This document shows positions 10,342-18,373 of a stretch of DNA of 64,000 nt, piece by piece; position 1 is the stretch's first letter; each line of letters opens with the position of its first letter. The translations under genes were made by a program, and so were the position numbers. Below the pieces are notes generated by a model. That model was not told where the DNA came from. It saw only the letters and a program-made list of their open reading frames with translations, and did no database searches. Source of the DNA: an uncultured Bacteroidales bacterium (GTDB lineage: Bacteria > Bacteroidota > Bacteroidia > Bacteroidales > P3); assembly GCA_900316235.1 (NCBI GenBank), contig ONCC01000001.1, positions 1 to 64,000 of the forward strand, in the 5' to 3' direction.

Positions 10342-11016
10342 TTATTCTTTGGGATTGATTTCGAGCAGCTCCACTTCGAAGACAAGGGTCGATCCGGCAG
10401 GAATGTTGCCCATGTCGCGGGTACCATAGCCGAGGTTGTAGGGGATATAAAGCATGTACTTCGAGCCCTCGTCCATCAGCTGCAGGCCTTCGGTCCAGCC
10501 GGGAATGACCTGGTTGAGCGGGAAGGTAATAGGAGCGCCGCGATCTACACTGCTGTCGAAGGTGGTGCCGTCGATGAGCTTGCCGGTGTAGTGCACCTTC
10601 ACCTTGTCGGTGGCCACGGGGTGTTTGCCGTTGCCCTCTTTCATGCGGCGGTATTTCAGACCGCTCTTGGTGGTGTAGACACTCTTGTTGTTGCTGATTT
10701 CGCGCATGTATTTCTCGCCCTTTTCGATGTTCTCACGAGCAACGGGGTTGTTGCGGATCTCAAATTCCTGCTGGAAACGCTGCAACAGCGGGAATGCTTC
10801 CTGATCGTTCAGGCGGCTCTTGGCATTGGCAGCGTCGATGAGGGCCTGACCGGCTACACGGGCGTTGATGCCCAGTTGCTGCTGCTCCCAGTTGCGGAAA
10901 ATGTCGCGTCCGATGGCGTAGGAGGCTGAATCGTTGAAGGTCTTCAACTCAATACCCTGTGCGTTGGCAGTACCCATCAAGGCGCACACTGCCAAAAATA
11001 AAAATGTTTTCTTCAT
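10342..11016 (-). CDS. FKBP-type peptidyl-prolyl cis-trans isomerase, exported
   Basis: A 224-residue protein with a signal peptide (MKKTFLFLAVCALMGTANAQ), a helical N-terminal dimerisation region as in FkpA/Mip, and a C-terminal FKBP domain (VKVHYTGKLIDGTTFDSS, FPLNQVIPGWTEGLQLM, YIPYNLGYGTRDMGNIPAGSTLVFEVEL). It probably acts as a periplasmic folding catalyst and chaperone. It lies between buk and aroC with short spacers; the 39 nt before it hold near-repeats of CTACTTGACTACT. Confidence 0.93.
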   Translation of the reverse strand: MKKTFLFLAVCALMGTANAQGIELKTFNDSASYAIGRDIFRNWEQQQLGINARVAGQALIDAANAKSRLNDQEAFPLLQRFQQEFEIRNNPVARENIEKGEKYMREISNNKSVYTTKSGLKYRRMKEGNGKHPVATDKVKVHYTGKLIDGTTFDSSVDRGAPITFPLNQVIPGWTEGLQLMDEGSKYMLYIPYNLGYGTRDMGNIPAGSTLVFEVELLEINPKE

Positions 11017-11055
11017 CCTACTTAACTACTTGACTACTGTCTACTTGACTACTTA

Positions 11056-12147
11056 TTATTTGTATTCTTTCACCTGCACGCCGTCGAGCACTTCCTTGCC
11101 GCAGATGGCGAGGGCGAGCATCTCGTTTTCACCCTTGTAGATCTTCACGGGGGCAATCCAGCCCACACGCTCCTCGATCATGGCCATCCAGGGTTTGCTG
11201 TAGGCGATGCCGCCGGTGAGGATGATGGCGTCGACCTTGCCGTTGACCACAGCGGCCAGGCGGCTGATTTCCATGGAGACCTGATAGGTGAAGGCCTCGA
11301 CCAGGAGCTGGCATTTCTCGTCGCCGGCGAGGGCTTTCTTCTCCACCTCGTAGGCGTCGTTGGTGCCCAGGTAGGCCACGAAACCACCTTCGGCGGTGAC
11401 CATCTTCTTCAGTTTGGCTTCGTCATATTTGCCGCTGCAGGCCACTTCGATGAGTTTCGAGGCGTTGATGCTGCCACAACGGGTGGGGGAGAAGGCACCG
11501 AGGCCGCAGAGGGCACGGTTGACCTCCACGCAGCGACCGTGTTTATGCACGCCCACGCTCACGCCACCGCCCATGTGGGCGATGATGAGGTTCAGGTCCT
11601 CATAGTGCTTGCCGAGCTCGCGGGCATAGAGCTTGCCGGTCATCTTCTGGTTCAGGCAGTGCCAGATGACACCCTCGCGCGAGGGGTCGAGGTCGAAGAC
11701 GGGGTGGCCGCTGATCTTGGCATACTCGGGACGCTCGTCCACGATGCCGGGGTCGGCGATATAGGCGGCGTCGAGGCCGATTTCCTTGGCGATAGCGTCG
11801 CTGATGAGGGCTCCGAGGTTGCAGGCGTGCTTGCCCTGAATACCGGCATGGCACTCCTCCTTCATCAGGTCGTTCACGCGGTAGCAGCCGCTCTCGCAGG
11901 GGCGGGTCAGGCCGCCGCGGCCCATAACGACGGCAATCTCGTCGGTGCTCACGCCGTGGCGCTTCACCATGTCGAGGATAGCGGTCTTGCGGTACTCAAA
12001 CTGGTCCGCTACTTCGTGGAACTTCTGGATCTCCTCAATGGGGTGGGAGAGGTTCTCGGTGAAAACTTCGTTCTCGCCCTCGTAGATGGCGGCTTTGGTC
12101 GATGTGGCACCGGGGTTGATTACCAACGTATACTTTTTGTTGCTCAT
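11056..12147 (-). CDS. buk: Butyrate kinase
   Basis: A 363-residue acetokinase-family enzyme: butyryl phosphate + ADP to butyrate + ATP. Diagnostic stretches are LVINPGATSTKAAIYEGE, VMGRGGLTRPCESGCYRVN, NLIIAHMGGGVSVGVHKHG and AIILTGGIAYSKPW. Branched-chain fatty acid kinase is a close alternative. The usual partner, phosphate butyryltransferase (ptb), is not adjacent; the downstream genes are an isomerase and aroC. The N-terminal extension before the phosphate loop is short and normal. It is first in the minus-strand unit and has a -7 element 39 nt upstream. Confidence 0.93.
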   Translation of the reverse strand: MSNKKYTLVINPGATSTKAAIYEGENEVFTENLSHPIEEIQKFHEVADQFEYRKTAILDMVKRHGVSTDEIAVVMGRGGLTRPCESGCYRVNDLMKEECHAGIQGKHACNLGALISDAIAKEIGLDAAYIADPGIVDERPEYAKISGHPVFDLDPSREGVIWHCLNQKMTGKLYARELGKHYEDLNLIIAHMGGGVSVGVHKHGRCVEVNRALCGLGAFSPTRCGSINASKLIEVACSGKYDEAKLKKMVTAEGGFVAYLGTNDAYEVEKKALAGDEKCQLLVEAFTYQVSMEISRLAAVVNGKVDAIILTGGIAYSKPWMAMIEERVGWIAPVKIYKGENEMLALAICGKEVLDGVQVKEYK

Positions 12148-12185
12148 TGTATTATGGTATTAATATTTATTATCAAAAATCAAGT

Positions 12186-12194
12186 GCAAAGATA
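12186..12194 (-). promoter_or_regulatory. -7 element of the buk promoter
   Basis: Read on the minus strand this is TATCTTTGC, a full match to the Bacteroidota -7 box. No clear TTTG lies 19-20 nt upstream, so the -33 box is weak. Confidence 0.55.
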
Positions 12195-12270
12195 ATAAAA
12201 AAAATCCGTATTATGAAAACTTTTTATTAACACTTTTTTAATTTTTGTGCAACACGCTGGTATACAGGCT

Positions 12271-13011
12271 TCAGCTGGGTGCTGTGAAGTCCGGCCTGCA
12301 GGCTGTCGTCCCGCCAGACTCCCCTTCCTGACAGGTCGGCGTTCCTCCTGCCGTTGCGGGTTCGGGGTCTTCCGGCATCTCGTCGGCCTCCATCGCGCTA
12401 TCGTCCAGATAGATGGTGTCCGACGTCTGCAGCTTGAAGTCCTGCACGAAGGCGTAGAACGCCACCTCCAGCCCGGCCCATTCGTCGGGCAGCGCCATGT
12501 CGAGCCGTCTGCTGCGACGGCATACGCCGGCCGAGAGACACCCTTCTTGGAGCGCGGGGCAGTAGGCGTAGATGAAGACCCGGTCGTCGCCGTCGGCGCG
12601 CAGGTGCAGGGGATTCCTCTCGAAGCGCGTGCGCAGCACATTGTCGTCGCCCACAGCAGCCTCGACAAAGGCCACCGGCGCCACTGGCCCACGGCTGATT
12701 TCCAACGCCTTGTAGTCCACGCCCTGTGACGTGAAGCGCTCCTTGTTCATCTTCACAAAGAGGTTGCACTCCGTTATCTGCTCCTCCAGCGATGCCGAGC
12801 GCAGCCCCAGACGCAGCGCATGCTTCATGCGCCCCGCCAGCTGCACCATGTCGCGGAACAGCATGCGGTGCTCCTGCTGTGCCTCCGTCTGCGGGTTGTG
12901 TACCCGCCGTGGCCGTGCCCTGAGGCACCACTTCCCGCGCCACTGGTAGCCGATCACCGGCCCCACCGTCCCGCGGAAACCATCTAGAATTCCATAACTT
13001 TGTTTTGCCAT
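12271..13011 (-). CDS. DUF6266 family protein
   Basis: A 246-residue protein of unknown function. Its first half, GILDGFRGTVGPVIGYQWRG then ARPRRVHNPQTEAQQEHR, is characteristic of DUF6266, a family common in Bacteroidota. The ATG at 13011 (MAKQSYGILDG) fits the family better than one ten codons upstream. No signal peptide or membrane segment is visible. The last ~40 residues are low-complexity and acidic, then Gly/Thr-rich. It is flanked on its 5' side by a nested inverted repeat. I do not assign a function. Confidence 0.75.
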   Translation of the reverse strand: MAKQSYGILDGFRGTVGPVIGYQWRGKWCLRARPRRVHNPQTEAQQEHRMLFRDMVQLAGRMKHALRLGLRSASLEEQITECNLFVKMNKERFTSQGVDYKALEISRGPVAPVAFVEAAVGDDNVLRTRFERNPLHLRADGDDRVFIYAYCPALQEGCLSAGVCRRSRRLDMALPDEWAGLEVAFYAFVQDFKLQTSDTIYLDDSAMEADEMPEDPEPATAGGTPTCQEGESGGTTACRPDFTAPS

Positions 13012-13044
13012 CTGCTTATCTGTTAATGTGTTAAACCTCATTTT

Positions 13045-13261
13045 CTGTCGGCGAATTATGCAAATTAATTATATTCGGCGAATAATGCGATTTTTTCCCA
13101 CCCTTGCCCCCTCCCAGGAGGGGATGGGCCACGCAGTTAAAATCCGTCAAAATCAATCCTCAGCGGCAGCCATCCCCTCCTGGGAGGGGTGGCCCCGAAG
13201 GGGACGGGGTGGGCTCCAAAGACACTGCCCACTTCGCTTAATTCGCATAATTCGCCGACAG
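13045..13261. repeat. MITE-like nested inverted-repeat element, 217 bp
   Basis: The outer arms CTGTCGGCGAATTATGC (13045-13061) and its exact reverse complement (13245-13261) enclose an inner pair, CCCCTCCCAGGAGGGGATGG (13108-13127) and its exact reverse complement (13170-13189). Each inner arm is itself nearly palindromic. No reading frame lies inside. The structure resembles a non-autonomous mobile element, but a target-site duplication is not clear. Confidence 0.75.
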
Positions 13262-13582
13262 CATCATTCGCCGTTTCGCGAAATTCGCCGACCGATAAAA
13301 TCGATCCGCCAAAAAAAAACGTCGACGTATATAATATAAGCCGATTTGAGCGGACACACTGTTAAAAAAAAGTTAAATCTCCTCATCGCCGCCTCTCCAC
13401 CGACATATCATCGCCTACCGTCGAAGGCGATGGGAAGCCGTTGGTAAAGACATGACAAAGACTTCTGTAAGACTTGATACCTTAAATCTATTGATTATTA
13501 ACGTGTACGGAATGGATTTTTTTCTGCGAACAATATAAAAACGATGTCGGCGTTATCGAATAAGAAGATGTTTAAAAAAGAA

Positions 13583-13590
13583 TAATTTTG
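13583..13590 (+). promoter_or_regulatory. -7 element for the outer-membrane protein gene
   Basis: TAATTTTG fits the -7 box and leaves a leader of only a few nucleotides before the start at 13602. No good -33 TTTG is at the expected distance. Confidence 0.4.
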
Positions 13591-13601
13591 GGAAAAGATA
13601 C

Positions 13602-14321
13602 ATGATGAAAAAAGTGTTTATCATCTTGACGCTCATGGCTGTGGCGTCGGTGGGCAGTGCCCAGCTTATCTATTACACTCCGTGGTACGGAAACAAAAGC
13701 TATGTCTTCAGCGCGGGAACCGATTTCAGCCTGGTACAGCAGAAGATGGGTGAAAATGTGAGCGGCTTGTCCACCGACCCGGGGCTTGCGCTGTCGTTCC
13801 GCTTTGAGGGCGACAAGAAAATCAACGACCGTTTTTCGTGGGGAGCGCAGATTGAGCTCAGTTTCCTCGCCGAGAAATTCGATTTCGACAAAAAGGAATC
13901 GCATAGCGCGAAAAACATCCGCCACGACGTCACATGGTTCGATATGGGCGTGGACGCCCGGTGGTCGTTTGCCTATTGGCCTACCCTAGATATCGAGTTG
14001 CAGGCGGCAGCAGGCCTTTTCTTTTACAGCTTAAGTGGCTTCAGCGGCGATTTGTACGTGGTCGACAACGCCGGCAACGAGGTGACGGGCAGCCGCAACG
14101 GTCAGTCCAAGATATTTTTCTCCGGCGCTTCCGGCATCAGCGCCATGCTCCAGGCCAAGTATTTCGTCACCCGTAATTTCTTTCTCAGCCTCAGTTTTCG
14201 CGACAATTTCGAGTTCAACCTCCTGGGGCTCAAGGGCTCCGACGACGATTATGCCGCCCACGGCGGCCAGCGCGGCGTCGTCATGCTGGGCATCGGCTTC
14301 AAGTCCTGGCGCGAACTGTGA
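13602..14321 (+). CDS. Outer-membrane beta-barrel family protein
   Basis: A 239-residue protein with a signal peptide (MMKKVFIILTLMAVASVGSAQ) followed by alternating polar/aromatic strands typical of small porin-like barrels: YVFSAGTDFSLVQQ, GLALSFRFEGD, FSWGAQIELSFL, WFDMGVDARWSF. It resembles the OMP_b-brl families of Bacteroidota. The last strand ends FKSWREL rather than in the classical terminal Phe, which is slightly unusual. No substrate can be inferred. It is convergent with the chromate transporter genes, 8 nt apart. Confidence 0.7.
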   Translation: MMKKVFIILTLMAVASVGSAQLIYYTPWYGNKSYVFSAGTDFSLVQQKMGENVSGLSTDPGLALSFRFEGDKKINDRFSWGAQIELSFLAEKFDFDKKESHSAKNIRHDVTWFDMGVDARWSFAYWPTLDIELQAAAGLFFYSLSGFSGDLYVVDNAGNEVTGSRNGQSKIFFSGASGISAMLQAKYFVTRNFFLSLSFRDNFEFNLLGLKGSDDDYAAHGGQRGVVMLGIGFKSWREL

Positions 14322-14329
14322 GGGACACG

Positions 14330-14965
14330 TCAGAACCCATAGATGAGGAGCCCGGCGAGGCCAGAGAGGATGATGAGGGTGATGGGGGATTTCAGGAGCT
14401 GTAGGTCGAGGGTGGCAGTATGGAATTGTTTCCTGGGGATGACGGAGAGGGTGAAGACGACGAAGAAAATGAGGAGCGAGACGATGGAGATGTCGGTGTC
14501 GAGGATGGTGAGCGTGGGGCCGGAGGACGCGTTGGCGAAGGCGTCCGGTGCGAGCTGGAGCGCGGCGGCGGCGATGAGGCCCACGACGGTGAGCCGCAGG
14601 ATGGGGAAAAGTCGGGAGAAGGGTGCCTGGTCTTTGTGGGCGAGGAGCCAACGGCCGACGATGAGGATGAGCGTCATGGGGAGGATGAGGACGGCAAGGG
14701 AGGCGATGAGGGCACCGGCGACGGCTACGGCGGTGGGGTAACCCTCGGCGATGACGGCGGAGTAGCCGGCATAGGTGGCGGTGTTGATACCTACGGGACC
14801 GGGGGTGATCTGGCTGATGGCCAGAATGTCAGCGAACTCCTGCGCGGTGAGCCAGCCGTGCTCTTCGACGACGGCACTCTGGATGAGGGCGATCATCGAA
14901 TAGCCTCCACCGAAGGTGAAGAGACCGATGATGAGGAAGGTGATGAAGAGCTCGAGTAGAATCAT
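14330..14965 (-). CDS. Chromate transporter, second CHR-domain subunit
   Basis: A 211-residue integral membrane protein with one CHR domain. Motifs are FGGGYSMIALIQSAVVEEHGW, then DILAISQITPGPVGINTATYAGY, followed by several hydrophobic helices. Half-size CHR proteins work as pairs; its partner lies directly upstream with a 4-nt ATGA overlap. The family is named for chromate efflux, but anaerobes' natural substrates are uncertain. It is convergent with the barrel gene. Confidence 0.88.
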   Translation of the reverse strand: MILLELFITFLIIGLFTFGGGYSMIALIQSAVVEEHGWLTAQEFADILAISQITPGPVGINTATYAGYSAVIAEGYPTAVAVAGALIASLAVLILPMTLILIVGRWLLAHKDQAPFSRLFPILRLTVVGLIAAAALQLAPDAFANASSGPTLTILDTDISIVSLLIFFVVFTLSVIPRKQFHTATLDLQLLKSPITLIILSGLAGLLIYGF

Positions 14966-15498
14966 TTATCTATTAACTTTGAGTATGTCCAGCCGGCGGC
15001 GAGGGCGATGAGGATGACGAGGACGGGGCTGACGCCAAAGAGGGAGATGAGGAGTGCGGCAAGGATGGGAATCCAGACGGTGCGGAGCGTCACCCCGGCT
15101 TTGCGGGCAAGGGTGAAGACAGGTGCGGCGATGAGTGCCACTACGGCGGGGCGGATGCCCATGAAGATGTGTTGGACGGCAGGGATGTCCTTGAACTGCC
15201 GGAAGACGGCGGCAATGAGGATGATGAAGAGGATGGGCATGAGAATGTTGCCAAGGACGGCGACGAGGGCGCCACGCAGGCCGCGGAGGCGCTGGCCGAC
15301 GATGGAGGCAATGTTGGCGGCGAGGATGCCGGGCATGGTTTGCGAGAGGGCGATGGCGTCGAGCATCTCGGTGTCGGTGAGCCAGCCGCGCCGCGTGACC
15401 ACCTCACGCTGGATGAGGGGTATCATGGCGTAGCCACCCCCGATGGTGAAAGTGCCAATCTTTAAAAAAGTTATGAATAGGTCGCAATATTTGGGCAT
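14962..15498 (-). CDS. Chromate transporter, first CHR-domain subunit
   Basis: A 178-residue CHR-domain membrane protein, paired with and translationally coupled to the following gene. It shows the family pattern TIGGGYAMIPLIQREVVTRRGWL and DAIALSQTMPGILAANIASIVG. Where the downstream partner has PGPVGINTATYAGY, this one has PGILAANIASIVG, the usual asymmetry between the two halves. Its start faces terC across a 54-nt divergent gap. Confidence 0.88.
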   Translation of the reverse strand: MPKYCDLFITFLKIGTFTIGGGYAMIPLIQREVVTRRGWLTDTEMLDAIALSQTMPGILAANIASIVGQRLRGLRGALVAVLGNILMPILFIILIAAVFRQFKDIPAVQHIFMGIRPAVVALIAAPVFTLARKAGVTLRTVWIPILAALLISLFGVSPVLVILIALAAGWTYSKLIDK

Positions 15499-15524
15499 AG
15501 TTATCGTTAATTATAACATTTAGA

Positions 15525-15532
15525 TAACTTTG
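15525..15532 (+). promoter_or_regulatory. -7 element for terC
   Basis: TAACTTTG lies 20 nt before the chosen ATG. No TTTG is seen at the -33 position, so this is tentative. Confidence 0.4.
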
Positions 15533-15552
15533 AAAACGGAAAAATATTGTAT

Positions 15553-16518
15553 ATGAACGGTTTGTTTTTCGGGATGTTCATGGTCTTCGTGGTGGTGATG
15601 CTGATGCTCGACCTTTTTGTCTTCCACAAGAAGGACAAGGTGGTGAGCGTGAAGGAGGCCGCCATGTGGACGGGCATATGGGTCTCCCTGGCGATGGGTT
15701 TTGCTGTGTTGGTCTACTTCTTCGGCGACTGGATGATGCCGCCGGCAGAGGGAGTGACTGATTTGGCAGCCTACCGCAAGGAGATGATGGAGGAGTTCCT
15801 GGCCGGCTATTTCCTCGAGGAGAGCCTCTCGATTGACAATATCTTCGTGATGATTATGATTTTCGTCTCCTTCGGCATCAAGAAGGAGTACTACCACCGT
15901 GTGCTGTTTTGGGGCATCTTCGGCGCTATCGTATTGAGATTCATCTTTATCTTCGCGCTGGGTGCTTTGGTGACGGAATTCTCGTGGCTACTTGCCATTT
16001 TCGGAGCTATACTCATCTATAGCGGTATTAAGATGTTCTTGGACAAAGGAGACGAGCAGGTGGATACAGAGAACCACCCCGTTGTGAAGTTCGCTTCGAA
16101 GCATTTCCCGGTGACGCGCGAGAGTCACGGGCACGATTTCTTCCATCTTGGCAAGATGACGCCGCTGTTCCTGGTGCTGCTGGTGATTGAGTTCTCGGAC
16201 ATTATCTTCGCTGTGGACTCCATCCCTGCGGTGTTTTCGGTGACGAAGAATCCTGTGATTGTCTATACCTCCAATATTTTCGCCATCATGGGTCTCCGCT
16301 CGCTGTTCTTCCTGCTGAGTGACGTGGCCGACCGTTTCTGGCTGCTGCACTACGGATTGGGAGCGCTGCTGACGTTCATCGGGGTGAAGATGATTGGCGG
16401 CGAGTTCTTCGGCTGGCACATACCTACGCTGGCCTCGCTGGCTGTTATTATCGGAATTTTGGTGGTGAGTGTGATGCTTTCGGTATTGATTAAGAAGCCT
16501 GCTACCCAAACGGAGTAA
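15553..16518 (+). CDS. TerC/Alx family integral membrane protein
   Basis: A 321-residue multi-pass protein of the TerC/Alx family, implicated in metal (manganese) export and pH- or redox-linked homeostasis. Conserved acidic membrane motifs are present: LDLFVFHK, EESLSIDNIFVM and VIEFSDIIFAVDSIPAVF. The ATG at 15553 is chosen over an in-frame TTG two codons earlier. It is convergent with adk, two bases apart. Confidence 0.9.
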   Translation: MNGLFFGMFMVFVVVMLMLDLFVFHKKDKVVSVKEAAMWTGIWVSLAMGFAVLVYFFGDWMMPPAEGVTDLAAYRKEMMEEFLAGYFLEESLSIDNIFVMIMIFVSFGIKKEYYHRVLFWGIFGAIVLRFIFIFALGALVTEFSWLLAIFGAILIYSGIKMFLDKGDEQVDTENHPVVKFASKHFPVTRESHGHDFFHLGKMTPLFLVLLVIEFSDIIFAVDSIPAVFSVTKNPVIVYTSNIFAIMGLRSLFFLLSDVADRFWLLHYGLGALLTFIGVKMIGGEFFGWHIPTLASLAVIIGILVVSVMLSVLIKKPATQTE

Positions 16519-16520
16519 TT

Positions 16521-17174
16521 CTATCGTTTGGCTTTCAGGTTCATAACCATCTCTAACGTTTTGCAGATGCGGCCGTTGGTTTCGGCTATCTCGCCGCTGC
16601 CATCGACAGTCACCAAAAGGCCCGAGACACGGTAGTAGTCGAGCACCGGGGTGGTCTGCTGGTCGTAGAGCTCGATACGGTGACGGATGACATCTTCGGT
16701 ATCGTCGGCACGGCCGCTGATGGCGGCACGCTCGTGGATGCGCTTCACCAACTCGTCACGCGGCACCTCGATGGCCACCACACAGTCGATCTTGCGCTTC
16801 AGCTTGCCGAAGAGGAACTCCAGCGTCTGTGCCTGCGAGACGGTGCGGGGGAAACCGTCGATGATGCAGCCCTCGGGACGGTGGGGCTTGCCGTTGCGCT
16901 CTACATCCCACGGGTCGAGAGCGGCATCGGGGTCGGGTAGGGTGGAGCGCAGCTCCAGCGCACGTCCGAGGAGCGACACCACGATATCGTCGCCCACCAG
17001 GTCACCACGGTTCATGATGGTTTTGGCCCGTCGACCCAGAGGGGTCTGGAGGGCTACCTCCTGACGCAGCAGGTCACCGGTGGAGATGTGCAGGAAGTCG
17101 TATTTCTCGGCCAGGAGCTGTGCCTGGGTACCTTTGCCGGCGCCGGGGGCACCGAAGATGACGATGTTGATCAT
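16521..17174 (-). CDS. adk: Adenylate kinase
   Basis: Interconverts ATP + AMP with two ADP. The P-loop GAPGAGKGT (residues 8-16), HISTGDLLR, IIDGFPRTVSQA and the short-lid region RAAISGRADD are present, so this is the short-lid form without a zinc site. At 217 residues it is ~25 longer than usual Bacteroidota short-lid enzymes. The extra length is an insert between VVSLLGRALE and EGCIIDGFPR, rich in Pro and Asp. It is last in an efflux operon, two bases after a permease gene, an uncommon position. Confidence 0.94.
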   Translation of the reverse strand: MINIVIFGAPGAGKGTQAQLLAEKYDFLHISTGDLLRQEVALQTPLGRRAKTIMNRGDLVGDDIVVSLLGRALELRSTLPDPDAALDPWDVERNGKPHRPEGCIIDGFPRTVSQAQTLEFLFGKLKRKIDCVVAIEVPRDELVKRIHERAAISGRADDTEDVIRHRIELYDQQTTPVLDYYRVSGLLVTVDGSGEIAETNGRICKTLEMVMNLKAKR

Positions 17175-17176
17175 AT

Positions 17177-18373
17177 TTATATGGCATTAAAGACTTTGTA
17201 GCGTTTGATGAAGCGGAGGGAGAAGCAGGCGGTGACGAAGTAGATGCCGGCCTGTATCCACAGGGTCAGGTACTCATGTCTCACGTCGGCCAGCGACGCT
17301 CCCATGGAGGAGACCTTGATGAACCCTTGCACGCCCGGCGTCGAGGGGAATATGTAGCTGAACCACAGCCATATCTTCGGCATGCTGCATTGCGGCCACA
17401 CCATGCCCGTCAGGAAGAAAAGCACGAGGCTGAAGAAGGCAAAGCACAGCATGGGACTGAGTTTCTGCCTCACGAAGATGTTGCCCATCGTCATGGCGAA
17501 GAAGATGACCGCCAGCAGGAAGGGCAAGAGGAAGATGAGTATGCTGTAGAGATTGCCTAGCTGCGGCAGTTGGAACCACCACGGGATGAACCACATGGTC
17601 ATCACGCAGATGGGCGTGTAGATGAGCAGGTAGCAAAGGGCGCGGCCGATGGTCACACGGTGGATGGAGCGTGTGCGCAGGCGGGCAGGGATGATCTGCA
17701 GCGAGCGCTTGTTTTCTCTGGCGTCGCCGCCCAGGAGGCAGATGCCCAGGAAGAGCGTCTGGTGGATGACCAGGACGAACAGCGCCGGCAGGAAGAAACT
17801 GCCGTAGCCTCCCGTGGGATTGAAGGCTGTGACCTCCTCGTGCGACACGGGTTGCATCTGTATGCGTGCCGCCTCGCCGGTGAGGCCTTCCATGCTGTAG
17901 CGCTCCAGCTCTATGGTGTGCATCTCGTCGATGAGCACCGCGTTGGAGCCCAGCAGCGCCGCCTTGTAGTAGTAGAACGAGCTCATGTCGGCAAAGACGC
18001 CTACGTGCGCCGTGCGCAGCGTGGCCAGCCGTTGCGAGAAGTCCTTCGGGAAGTAGAATATGGCATGAATCTTGTTGTTTCTCAGCAGGGTCTCGGCCTC
18101 GGCCATGGTGCAGCATTTGTAGGCTATGGTTATCTCCGGCGTGGCGTCGAGTTTGTGGATGAAGCGCTTGCTCTCGTTGCACACCGCTTCGTCGACAATG
18201 GCCACCGGCAGGTTCTGCACATTCTCTGTGCGGTACATGTAGCAGAAAATGAGGGGGTAGAGCAGGGGGGCAATGAAGAAGATGAGGAGCACCGTAGGGT
18301 CGGAAAAGACGCGGCGCACCTCGGCGCTGAGCACCTCCCAGATGTCGTAAAGGTTTAGTCTCAGTTTGTTCAT
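17177..18373 (-). CDS. ABC-2 type transporter permease (second of pair)
   Basis: A 398-residue permease of the YhhJ/YbhR type. It has an N-terminal membrane anchor (DPTVLLIFFIAPLLYPLIF), a large extracytoplasmic domain of ~150 residues, then about five membrane helices towards the C-terminus. It overlaps the upstream permease by 4 nt. With the adjacent HlyD and TolC proteins it would form a tripartite exporter, but no ATP-binding subunit is encoded next to it. Confidence 0.88.
   Translation of the reverse strand: MNKLRLNLYDIWEVLSAEVRRVFSDPTVLLIFFIAPLLYPLIFCYMYRTENVQNLPVAIVDEAVCNESKRFIHKLDATPEITIAYKCCTMAEAETLLRNNKIHAIFYFPKDFSQRLATLRTAHVGVFADMSSFYYYKAALLGSNAVLIDEMHTIELERYSMEGLTGEAARIQMQPVSHEEVTAFNPTGGYGSFFLPALFVLVIHQTLFLGICLLGGDARENKRSLQIIPARLRTRSIHRVTIGRALCYLLIYTPICVMTMWFIPWWFQLPQLGNLYSILIFLLPFLLAVIFFAMTMGNIFVRQKLSPMLCFAFFSLVLFFLTGMVWPQCSMPKIWLWFSYIFPSTPGVQGFIKVSSMGASLADVRHEYLTLWIQAGIYFVTACFSLRFIKRYKVFNAI

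Larger units (their letters stand above)
13012..13601. other. Non-coding interval of 590 nt with an inverted-repeat element
   Basis: I see no credible gene here. The first 250 nt hold the nested inverted-repeat element described separately. The stretch 13262-13320 carries more TTCGCCG-type short repeats related to the terminal arms. The rest is AT-rich and ends with the promoter candidate for the barrel protein. Confidence 0.7.

Noticed and set aside
13262..13320. A riboswitch or structured RNA after the nested inverted repeat
   Set aside because: The stretch consists of TTCGCCG short repeats and is not a leader of a nearby gene; no known motif is recognisable.
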